A stretch of 64,000 bases of DNA from Monodelphis domestica. Its lineage: Eukaryota > Chordata > Mammalia > Didelphimorphia > Didelphidae. A program made the translations under genes and the position numbers. Under the pieces are notes generated by a model, which ran no database searches, was not told the DNA's origin, and was given only the letters and a program-made list of their open reading frames with translations. Within the stretch, counting starts at the first letter, position 1; every line of letters starts with the position of its first letter. Shown here piece after piece: positions 10,810 through 20,960 of this stretch. The DNA is taken from positions 16,468,383-16,532,382 of the forward strand of contig NC_077235.1 in assembly GCF_027887165.1 (NCBI RefSeq), in the 5' to 3' direction.

Positions 10810-13345
10810 CTTTCAGAAATCACTTGGAAATAATGAACTTTCAAATAGTAAAAAGAACCCCAGTCTTTACCCATAATTTCACCTTCAAAACTAATTTGAA
10901 ATTCAAATATAAAAGTTTAAAAATTGAAACTAGCTTAAAATGTCTCCAGATTAAAAATGCGACACACGCACACACACAAGCAGACACAAGCACACACGCA
11001 CACACACAAGCACACATGCACACACACAAGCAGACACACCCTACCATCCAAACTTTGGGGAGGTTGGGAAGCGAGGGATTGGAAAACTGTTTTCATCCCC
11101 CTTTAGCTCCTGAAAAAATATAATCATGCAAGTCTGTAGATCAAAATAATTGCTAAATTAATCCCCATATTCTAAGTCTTCCCTTTCTGAGGATTTCATC
11201 ATAGGATGACAGAATATTTGTTTTAACAAGATAAAGGTGACAAATAACTTAAAATGGGGGAGAAAACCTGCCTAATTTGGAAAAAGAATGTCAGGTATAA
11301 GTTGGTAATGATCAGTAGTCAGCTGTAGAGCTTGACAGACACTTAGCTGAGCCAATCCTCAGTCCTTCCATTGGCCCTTGTGACTGTATCCTAACCCATT
11401 TTCCTCCATAGCATTTCCTTTCCCCACGATCCTCCCATAGAATTCACCTATAGATTGCAAATCTCTCTCGCCATGCTAAGATTATCTTTCTTACTACCAA
11501 TTCTTTCTAGGCTTCGTCATTTCATTCCTAACGTCTTCTGATTCGACTTTGAGACAACTCAGCACTCTGGAATCTTTGCTGCAACTTCTCCAATGAACTG
11601 ATGTTCCTTTCCATCCTCTTAACAAGGTAAAATGCTCTATTTTCAACTTTCCTCCTTCAGACCAGTCTGGGACTAACTCAGTCCTTTCTAGGTTCTCTAG
11701 TTAAAGAGCCTTGGCTCCAGGTAAATAGAATTCTCAGGGGAAATCAAATAGCCAGTTTTCCCTCTGCTGTAGAAATGTTTCTCAAATTAATGAAAATGAC
11801 AGGACACAATCCTTCTCCAGATTCCGTATCTTGGGGGCTCCTTCAGATTTCTCCTAAAGATGTCTCCTTGAGCAGTTCGTCAGATTCTGGGCTGCAGGAA
11901 AATCTGGTCCATGTTTTTGGCTCCTAATAAAAGTCTTGAGGTGAGTCTTCTGTTTCATAGGGTTTCATCTCTTCAGCCCCTCGCCAGAACTGGGAATTTG
12001 GGGGGAGTAACATCCAGGGCGTTCCTAGAAATATCTTAGGAGTTTCCCAGGTGGGGAATTCCTTTGTCTATTAGCAGTCATGTGCCAATGATCATCAGAA
12101 ATAATGTGCACAAAGCCATCAGTTCTCTCCACTTCAAAAGGAAAATTAGTTCTCAGTATTCTCTGGTCTTTTCAAACAAAAACTCATCTATTAGAATGGT
12201 TACAGTCTGGAAACTGACCTTCAAAATTCCCCAAATCAGGTTATAGTTGATGATGCTTTTCCTTTTTCAAAAACTCAAACCTGTAACATTTTCTCTCCAA
12301 AAACAAAACTTAGGGTTACTAAGGAAAAGGTTCAAAATTTCCTCTAAGTAGGAACACCTCTACTATTCCCTTCCCTTTTACTTTTTTTACTCTAATTTCC
12401 TAAATTAGCTAAAGCTGCTCCTAGAGAGGAAATTTGTGGCTCACTTAAAAAATGTTCACCATTTCCCTAGCATTGAAAGCAAAGCATTTCTCCCAGTATT
12501 TCTTGTCCTTTGACAACAATTGAAAGACCAGTCAGGTCAATGGTTGCTAATCCTCAAATGGACTTTCTTTACTCCTCTAATATCACACACAAACACACAC
12601 TCGCAGAAACAGGGTTATATGAAAAAATCAACAGTTGCTCTTAGAAAACAAATAACAGCTTGACAAAAATATGAAATAACAAAGTTATTACCCAGTAGAA
12701 AATGCATCTTATTGGTAATACTCAATATTCACTGCACTTGATATACACGATTTCACACATTAGTCCTAGCAAAACTTGGGAAGAAAAGTTTAGACTGTAA
12801 AGTCAAGAATTTCTGGTCTTCCTTTGGTCTTCTGCTCCATAATCCCCAGTGCAGATGCCCAGCTCCTGCCCTTGTCTCTAGCTTTGGGGAGGAATAAACG
12901 GTTGTAACACAATTTGTTAGACATTGTTTGCTAGGAGAAGCTCTTTCATAAATCAAATTTCCCAGCTCTTTAGACCTTAAGCCCTGACATTTCAATTCAT
13001 GAAGAAACTTTCTCTATTTTAGTAGCCTTACAGCAGTTACCCAGACCCTCTTTAGAACACTGTGGCTCTCACACTCCAATTCAAGCTTCCCATTCAATGC
13101 TTTCAGCCAACCATTCACACATGTCACCAATTCTATCCTCCCTTTTCCTTCTACTAGAAATACTGCTTCACTCACATACACAGGTACCAACACTCAGTCA
13201 CACACAGAAACGTTAGTCAATAGTGGAGCCTGTGTTCAGGTTGACCCAGGCACCGTTTTGACCGACATACCTTGGAACCAGATTTCGGGGATATTCCACA
13301 CCCTTTCTAACATTCCCAGGTACCTGGTCCAACATATATATACAT

Positions 13346-13385
<40 letters not shown>

Positions 13386-13654
13386 CATAAACTTCGTAGC
13401 AGTCCCTCTGGGGAGTAGGCTGGGGCTTTCACGGAAATGTGATTGCCCAGTTGGTTCCTGATTAAAGAGAGGTTCACTTTCTGAAAGGTTGGCTTGCCTA
13501 ACAGAATCCACCCAGTTGATTCCTGACTGTACTCTATAGGTTCCTGTGTGTACCTCAAGTCTGGTGGTCAAACTGGCTGGAGGTTTAGGTAGCCATAACT
13601 TAAACATCCTGGCTGGCTCATCAATTGTTAATGTAGAAATAACACAGAAATCTC
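10810..13654. repeat. P module, complete
   Basis: Starts ACTTGGAAATAATG. CA-rich tract at about 10963-11038 and a short one at about 12586-12600. A (TA)n tract lies at about 13332-13384. Splice-like features on the + strand: acceptor TTCTTTCTAG before 11511 and donor AAG|GTAAAA after 11626; acceptor CTTTCTAG before 11692 and donor CCAG|GTAAAT after 11720. On the minus strand the tail donor reads GTATGT (+ 13265-13270). No recognisable protein is encoded. The 123-aa minus frame at 13236-13607 crosses the TA tract. Confidence 0.8.
11511..11626 (+). other. Exon-like segment in P (116 bp)
   Basis: Bounded by a polypyrimidine tract plus TAG and by AAG|GTAAAA, with a branch-point-like TACTACC just upstream. 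The same segment is 116 bp at 21883-21998. Related segments occur near 39324, 47401, 55593 and 61806. Presence in every copy may simply reflect common ancestry. No transcript evidence is available. Confidence 0.25.
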
Positions 13655-13658
13655 AAAT

Positions 13659-14172
13659 TTTTATGGTCATGGAAGGTTACCCTTTTGGGTTCGGGAAGGA
13701 TACGTTTTGCAAGCATGCAATGACTCCAAACTTAGCTTAAAAACAAAAAGAGATTTATTAATTTGGAAAGTAATGTTGAGAGTGGCCAGGAGGATAGCAA
13801 GTTAGAACAGCAAGGTGGGGAGCAGTTCCCTGGGAGGACAGCATGAATGGAAAGGCTGTTCCACAGATCACATCAGCTCTGGGGTTTATATACTCTTTAG
13901 ATGCTAGGTCCTGGTGTGGTCAAGACCATAGTGAGTGTTGGTCCCTCATGCATTTGGTGGGGTGGGGTGGTCATCTGACTGGTTTCTGCCTGGAGGCATA
14001 AAGATTCATTTCTTTTTCCACCTTAAATCTAGAGGACAAAAGAGGGTAAACATCTCAGGACCCTGGGTGAGGTCATTGGGTGTTTCTAGGTTAAGAGTCA
14101 CAAGGTGCAAGGGCAATGGAGTTTCCCTGATAATCGTTCCCCTGGGTTTCTGGGGGTACAGTGCCCATGTCA
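13659..14172 (-). mobile_element. Solo LTR of an endogenous retrovirus (514 bp)
   Basis: Same family and orientation as 8626-9153. It is flanked by a 4-bp target-site duplication AAAT (13655-13658 and 14173-14176) and inserted at the P/Q boundary within CTCAAAT|AGTCTG. The minus-strand start TGACATGGGC is kept, but the minus-strand end has decayed from CA to AA. The minus strand has AATAAA near 13757 and a TATA-like element near 13896. No internal genes remain. Confidence 0.85.
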
Positions 14173-15295
14173 AAATAGTCTGAAAAACCAAGTCTTGTAT
14201 CAGGATAGGGTTAAATCCCATATTGTATTCTTTTCTTATAGTCTGGTGCCACGACTTTTACAGGGCATGAACCCTGGACTCTGGGGTTGTTATCCCTAGG
14301 AGGGCCACCAGTCTAGATGACTAGTGCAAGGATGGAAAGAATTTGGGGAACCTCCCTACGACTTGGGGGAAATCCAGAAGCCGGGAAAGATGAGTGACAT
14401 TGCTATAGCTACAAAGGAATTCCCTGACAGGATACAATCAAGCTTAGGAAAGGAATCCTAGCCAAAGGCTAGGGTCTAAGAGAGGGGCTGCTTACAGTGG
14501 ATACTGAAGAATGGTCCCCGCCAGGTGTGGATCTTCTTGGGAGTCTTTTGATACAAGAGGGGAGACTACCTAACTAGGATTGTCATTCACCTGAGGGTTC
14601 CCCACTCAGTCTGAAACTGCTTGCCTGGGATTCCCTTCAGGGTGGATTCCCATGGGAACAGGGAACAAGTACAAACTTTGAGGTCTCCAACCTAAAAGGT
14701 CCTCCTGAAACCTGGGCTTCACCAGATCCCACTAGGCCACAAATTTGGGGTTTCTCGATTCTATTTTGACACACCTTATTGCTGATGCTGTGAATACATT
14801 CACTGCATCAAATCAGGAAAGAGTAGAAGCTGTATTTGCCAATGGTGGCCTGTTAATGCAGGTACAGTATGGCTTTTGCAGGAAACAGAATTCCTTGCAA
14901 CTTGACACATGATGAAGATCATGGCATAGACTTGTAAAATCCCATGTGATTCTTTGTCTGTTGTTTATCTGGTTATGTATTGAACAGCTGCAAAAATTAA
15001 GGGAAAGCAATATGCAGAAAGTGTTCTCTTGATTGACACCACCGTGAATCCTAACTTGCAAAGAAAAGTTAAAGTTGTAGAACACACTTTTGCTCTCACA
15101 GCAATCTCCCCATTCCCATGTCTGAGGGAATGTCAAAGGTCAATGGCCATCCGGGTTTTCCTATTGTCAACCTGGAATCAAAAAACCCCAACCTTGTGGC
15201 CTAGATGGATCTGGTGTAGCCTGGGTTTGCGGAAGAGCTTTTAGATTGGAGACTCCAAAGTTTGTACTTGTTCCCTGAACCCGTGAGAATCCAGA
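14173..15295. repeat. Q module, complete
   Basis: Complete Q following the solo LTR. Inverted-repeat arms lie at about 14644-14770 and 15163-15295. Confidence 0.8.
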
Positions 15296-15911
15296 GGGAT
15301 AGAGACAGACAAACAGAAAGACAGATAGGCAGGCCGACGGGCAGATGGGTAGTCAGATAGGTAGGAGGGCAGATAGATGGATATAGAGACACATAGACAC
15401 AGACAGAGAGAGATAGACAGACAGGCCGACAGATAGAGAGATAAATAGATAGGAAGATAGAATAAAAAGACATAGAAACACAAACAGAATGAGAGATAGT
15501 CAGAGATATTGAAAGATTAATAGACCATGAGAATATCGAAGAGTGAAACAAATGGACAGAGACAGATAGATGGAAGGACAGACAGAGGGAAGATAGAATG
15601 GACAGACAGACTGAGAGAGACACAGAAAGTCAGGCAGATGGATAGACAGACAGACAGGGATAGACAGATAGCAATACAGATAGACAGATACCTCTAGATC
15701 AATAGATTGATATATATACAGAATAAGAAAAAATCGAACTAAGAGACACACAGATGGATCCACAGAGATACAGAAAGAGTTACAGATGGACTATTTTGTC
15801 TATCATTTTTCTATCTGCCTGCCTGTCTGTGTGTCTATCAGCCTGTCCCTCTGTCTGCACATCTCATCTGCCTATATCTAATTGTCCATGTGTTTATGGA
15901 TGTATGTATGA

Positions 15912-15997
<86 letters not shown>

Positions 15998-16165
15998 TTA
16001 TGTCTTAGTGTTTCTGTCTGTATAGTCAATATAACTATCTGCCTGCCTGACTGTATTTTATGACTTTGTATGTATCTATGCCAATCAGTCAGATCTGGCT
16101 ATATATCTCTATGTATGTTTTTATATATCCATTTATATATCTCTATATGTATCTATCTAAGTACT
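15290..16165. repeat. S1 block
   Basis: Purine half to about 15790, then pyrimidine half with (TCTA)n at about 15911-15950 running into (TCTG)n to 15992. There are no genes; the long frames are repeat translations. Confidence 0.9.
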
Positions 16166-16862
16166 GTTGACGTGTAAAAAGAGAAAACTATTAAATAGTC
16201 AGAAAAATGACTCTTTAGTCAAGGAAAAGGGGGTCAGTGTGACAGTAGCTCTCTAGATAGAGTTGGGTGCCACAAGGCTACACAGAGTCCCAGGACTGAA
16301 CTCTGGTGGCTCTGAACATTGATCCCTGGGAAAGGAAATAGCACCAGACTGGACAGTTCCAAAGAAAAAATGAATTTGGGGAATTTCTCTACCATTTGGG
16401 GGAAATCCAGGGACAGGGAAAGATGATTGACTTTGCTCAAGCTACAAAGAAAATGGGAGTGTTCCAACTCTACTGACAGCATCCAATGAAGCTTGGGAAA
16501 AGAATCACAGCTTGAGGAGAGGATCTAAGGGAAAGGGCTGCTGACAGTGGAGACTAAAGATGATCCCTGATCAGGTGGGGATTTATTTGGAAAAGATCTC
16601 TGGTCCCACAGGTGAGACAACCTAAAACAAAGAGGGTCCTGAGCATCTGCTTTGTCCCAATCAAGTAGAATTGGCATTCACTTGTGGCTCCATTATTTAA
16701 TCTGCAATTGCTAGGCTATGGTTTCCTTCTGCGTGGATTCTCACAGAAACAAGGAGCAAGTACAAACTTTGAGTCTTCAATTTAGAAGCTAGTCCTAACT
16801 TTGGGGTACATCTGATCTTACTCTGCTACAAGTTTGAGGTTTCTATATTCCATGTTGACACT
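16166..16862. repeat. T module
   Basis: Full-length T. The part from about 16615 onward is the close partner of 33953-34200, beginning the ~17.4-kb-offset duplicated segment. Confidence 0.8.
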
Positions 16863-16943
16863 CTGTCTATCTGTCTATGTGTCTGTATATATATATGTAT
16901 TTCTTTCTCTGTGATTGTCCTTCAGTCCATGTCTGTTCCTTGT

Positions 16944-17022
<79 letters not shown>

Positions 17023-18110
17023 ATATATGTCTATCTGTGTGCTGTCTATCAATATATCTATATTTTCTGTGTATCTCCTTGTGATGTCTATGTATCTATC
17101 TGCCTGTCTGTATGTGTATCTATCCATCTGTCTGCCAGCCAGTCCCTTCTGGTTATCTCTATGTATGTTACTATGTATGTATGTATCTATTTGCTTCTCT
17201 TAGTTCTTCTCTTTCTGTGCATCTATTTGTCTGTGTGTCTGTCAGTTTTTTCTCTATACAAATAGATAGCTATTTGTGAGAGAGGAATAGAGAGAGAGAG
17301 AGAGAGAGAAACAGAGAGACAGACAGAGACAAGAAAAGCAACAAATATGCAGATTGATAAATGGACAGGTTGATAGAGTGATAGAGATATACAGAGACAC
17401 ACAGATGGAATGAGATAGATAGATTGATTGATTGATAGATAAATAGATAAATAGATAGACAGACACACAAACAGTGATGTAGAGATAGAGTTAGATATAA
17501 TGACATTTAGACAGAGAGGTAGACTGAGGTATCGATATATTAATAGACAGAGAGAATGATGGATAGCAACACAGAGGGTTAGACACACATAGAGAGACAG
17601 AGAGAGTCAAGCAGATCGATACATAGACATAAACAGTCAAATATCTAGAGAGATAGACTTGGGTGGACAGATTCAAAAAGAGAGAGATAGACAAAAAGAT
17701 CACTAGGTTGATATGAATAGAAGGAAAGAGAAAAAGACTACCAGACAGAGCCAGATTGATGGACGAAAAGACAGGACAGAGCGACAGACAGATACACAAA
17801 TGAACAGAAAGACTGACAGGCAGATTAGTTTCTCTGTCATTCTGTCTATCTGCCTTCCTTTCTGTGTATCTACAAGTCTGTCTCACTGGATGTGCATCTG
17901 TTTGTCTATATATCCTGATTTTTGTATCTGTCTATCTGTCTCTATCTGTCTCTCTGTCTCTCTATGTATCTGTCTATCTATATGTCTGTCGATCTGTCTG
18001 TCTTTCTACTTATATATCTATCGATCTATCTATGTCTTTGTGTTCCTATCGGTGTAGTTTATGTATCTATCTGCCTGCTTGTTTTTGCATGGATCACACT
18101 GTGTGTATGT
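16863..18110. repeat. S2 block, complete
   Basis: Three-part block: pyrimidine (to ~17255), purine (~17265-17825), pyrimidine (~17830-18110). A nearly pure (TC)n tract of about 37 units spans 16948-17022, and a (GA)n tract lies near 17290-17308. Polar residues in its many open frames are artefacts of the repeat. Confidence 0.9.
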
Positions 18111-18435
18111 CATTTGTGTGTTTTAAAGTGTTGTGACATCCTGGGGAACTACAACTCCCAATGTGACCTAGTGGTCACAGCCCTTTGAGTCCTGGCTTCT
18201 GATTGGTCTTGTATTGGACCAATCCTGTGTTGGGGGATGGACTATGTCTATGGTCCCTCCTTAGCATGGGATTGGTCCATATCAAGACCAATCCTATGAA
18301 AGGAAAATGGGCATCATCTCCTGCCCAGCAGAGGATTGGTCAAATTCAAGACCAATTCTTCATGGGAAATAAGAAGGAGGGAACCCTGGAGCATGCTGGG
18401 AGATATAGTCCCGTAGGCCACAACCACTGAACACC
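18111..18435. mobile_element. Z1 element, copy d
   Basis: Left ZNF143-like site ACTACAACTCCCAATGTGA (18148-18166) and right site on the minus strand 18391-18409. ATTGG/CCAAT pairs lie near 18201-18225, 18270-18295 and 18333-18356. The closest relative is 35518-35840. Confidence 0.6.
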
Positions 18436-18570
18436 CACTGGATCTCTCTATGTAGACAGAGACATGGACAGCTAGACAGACAGAAGAACTGACACACAGA
18501 TTATTTGATATGTTATTCTGTCTATTCGCCTAGTGGTTGGTACGTCTGTCAGCCTGTCTGTGTTTCTTTT

Positions 18571-18897
18571 GTGGGTTTTCAAGTGTAGTGACAGCCTCGG
18601 GAACTACAAGCCCCATTGTGCCCCAGGAATCTCTACCTTTTGAGTCCTGGCTTGGAATTGGTCCTGAATTCGACCAATCCCTTTGTGGGGGACGGACAAT
18701 ACCCATGACCCCTCCTTAGCCCAGAATTGGTCCATCTCTTTAGCAATCAGCACAGTAAAGTAGGGAGCATCATTCGTCCCCCAGCCTAGGATTAGTCCAA
18801 TTCAAGACCAATCCCAACCAGGAAAATGGGGGAGGGACCCCTGGAGCACACTGGGGAATGCAGTTCCTCAGGCCACAATCTAAGAAGAGCAAAGCTA
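18571..18897. mobile_element. Z2 element, copy d
   Basis: Left site ACTACAAGCCCCATTGTGC (18603-18621), right site on the minus strand at 18846-18864. CCAAT pairs occur near 18656-18679 and (with one ATTAG variant) 18791-18814. It is separated from Z1 by ~135 bp of simple repeat. Confidence 0.6.
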
Positions 18898-19200
18898 TAT
18901 CTAGCTCTATATCCATGTAGACTGAGTGATGGACAAGGGGACAGACAGACAGGAGGACTGAAAGACAGAGACTTTCGTTTTTCTGCTTTTCTGTCTTAGT
19001 GCCTTCCTATCTATGGATCTGTCAGTCAAAGTGTCTATCTGCCCATCAGTCCTCTCTGGGTCTCTATCTCTACATAGGTATGTAAGTATGTACCTATCTA
19101 TGTATGTATCTTTTTATCAATCGATCTCAAGTGTCTGTCAATCTGTCTGTCCATTGGTCTATCCCTCTATCTAATTTATAAGTCACGTGATCTTTCCCAT
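18898..19200. repeat. S3 block with E-box palindrome
   Basis: Degenerate tetranucleotide block ending in GTCACGTGATC (CACGTG 19184-19189) just upstream of the exon-like segment. Confidence 0.8.
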
Positions 19201-19212
19201 TCTACTTCTCAG

Positions 19213-19354
19213 GTGTCCACTCTAGAAAATCAGGATAACTGATTCCAGACAAGCAAAGCATGTGATGGTGCCCCAGTTGGGTTCAGATGGCTCAGAAGAT
19301 GTATTTGGTTCAAGATTGGAGGGGGAGTGGCAGACCTCCACTTTGGCCAGTGAG
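19213..19354 (+). other. Exon-like segment E, copy 2 (142 bp)
   Basis: Preceded by CCCATTCTACTTCTCAG (acceptor-like) and followed by GTGAGT (donor, 19355-19360). A 133-bp intron-like gap then ends in TTACTTACAG before 19488. The frame open in copies 1 and 3 has an early stop here, so a coding role is unlikely. A non-coding exon remains possible. Confidence 0.35.
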
Positions 19355-19498
19355 GTGAGTGGCTGTGGCAGACGGGATGATGGGTCCAAACCCTTCTTCT
19401 CAGTCTCTTCCATGAGTTGATGAAAGTCTTGATTAGGAAAGCAAGGAATCAAGATCTCAGAGGCTAAGCACTGCACCTTACTTACAGGGATCTTAACT

Positions 19499-20069
19499 TG
19501 TTGTCCTGACGTTTCCCAACAAGGAGCATTTACTAAACAAGAATGGCATTTCCTTGGGCAGGCTATGAAACAAAGTGAGGCAAAAGGACACAGAGTGTTA
19601 GCCCCCATTGAGGTCCCATGCACTCTAGTGAGGATACTGCACAAACTGTGGAGAGTTGAGCTGTTCCTCAGCTGCAGTCCCCACCTTTCACTGGTTCTAC
19701 TCACTCTTCTTTCCCCTTTTAATGAGATGCCAAAGAGAAACACCCCTTCCTTAATGTTGCAGATGCCAAGAACTAGCCCCATGGCCTGGGACAAACCTCC
19801 TCCCCAAACCCCTTGTTCCTGGGTCCTGTCCTCACTGCTGTCAAATGATAGCTAAACCGCAGCATGGAGGCATGATGTCTGGCTGTCCTCCCAAGGAGCA
19901 GCTTTTGCACCCATGCTCTTCCACCTCGGCTGCCTCCTGACCACATTCAAAATGACTTTCCAAATCAATAAAATGTCCCCTTTTCTTTTGAAGCCAAGTT
20001 TCAGAGTCTTGCATTCTTGACAGTGGTATCCCTCCCATCTCCAGGAGTGCATCTCTGAACCCCACAACC
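19499..20069 (+). mobile_element. LTR-like segment (571 bp) with AATAAA
   Basis: Starts TGTTGTCC and ends CCCCACAACC (CACAACA in the other copies), so the ends form a TGTTGT/ACAACA inverted pair typical of LTRs. AATAAA lies at 19967-19972, ~100 bp before the end, followed by a T-rich stretch, as in an R-U5 region. There is no clear target-site duplication and no obvious primer-binding site. A 190-codon minus-strand frame (19222-19794) overlaps it; see rejected items. Confidence 0.5.
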
Positions 20070-20219
20070 ATCTTCCTGGGTGCCATTCAAACAAAGTGAT
20101 GTAGACTCCTCAGGGAGGAAACTGACACCTGAGGCCAAGGAAGAAATGCAAAATCTTGAAACAGCTGCAGACCAAAATCAAGTCTGGAGATTTGATCCTT
20201 CTCAAACTTTTCTAGCCGG

Positions 20220-20960
20220 GATCAGCAATTTTCTATTTTATTGCTTTTCATATTTTTTTTAGTCAATTTAGCATATTTTTCCTCCTTGGTAATAAGAATT
20301 ATATTCTTTACACCCTTCCCGTAGCCGAGGGGCAATTCCACTGGGTATGACATGTGTCCTTGATGAGAAGCTCTTTCCACGTTGTTGATGTTTGCACTAG
20401 GATGTTCATTTAGAGTCTATATCCCCAGCCTTAACCCCCTGGACCCTTGTAATCTAGCAGTTGTTTTTCTTGGGTTTTTCTACTCCCTCAGTTTTCCTTG
20501 TGAATGTGGATAGTGTTCCATTCCTGGAGATCGTTCCAGTTCCTGTGGAATTCCTCCAATTCATTATTCCTTTGAGCACCATAATATTCCAGCACCAAGA
20601 GATACCACAATTTGTCCATCCATTCCCCAGTGGAAGGGCATCCCCTCCTTTTCCAATTTTTGGCCACTCCAAAGAGCTCAGCTATGAACAATTTTGTCTA
20701 AGTCTTTTTTCTTATTATCTCTTTAGGGTACAAACCCTGTAGTGCCATGGTTGGATCAAAAGGTAGACAGTCTTTTAGCTCCCTTTGGGCAGAGTCCCAA
20801 ATTGCCCTCCATAATCGTTAAATCAATTCCCCAAATGCACCTGCAATGCCTTCCTGTCCTAACTTTGGCACATCCCTTCCAGCATTCATTACTTTCCCTT
20901 TCTGTCATGTTAGCCAATCTGCTAGGCTCCATTTTCAATAGGAGGCACATTCTCATTGAT
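20220..20960 (-). mobile_element. LINE-1 3' end (ORF2p C-terminus and 3' UTR), 5'-truncated
   Basis: The minus-strand frame at 20488-20691 reads MFIAELFGVAKNWKR and then CPS-x3-W-x-KLWY-x5-EYY. This matches the C-terminal end of L1 ORF2p. The 3' UTR runs down to a T-rich (+ strand) tail near 20220. Compared with 26820-27690, about 150 bp are missing at about 20520. The copy is a dead fragment with no reverse transcriptase or endonuclease domain. Confidence 0.8.

Noticed and set aside
16867..18188. Many long frames rich in Leu-Ser-Ile-Tyr-Cys or Asp-Arg-Gln-Thr, e.g. 60473-60988 (171 codons)
   Set aside because: They are translations of TCTA, TCTG, TC and their complements. Tetranucleotide repeats lack stops in several frames, so length is not evidence of coding.
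19222..19794. 190-codon minus-strand frame, also present at 36629-37201
   Set aside because: The two copies differ at roughly sixteen or seventeen bases, and twelve of these change the amino acid, so there is no sign of purifying selection. The frame lies antisense to the exon-like and LTR-like segments, the copy near 26165-26548 is broken differently, and I recognise no domain.
20080..20262. 60-codon frame with SSGRKLTPEAKEEMQ, also at 37487
   Set aside because: Its second half runs into the T-rich tail of the antisense L1, and the third copy near 26690 has indels breaking the frame.
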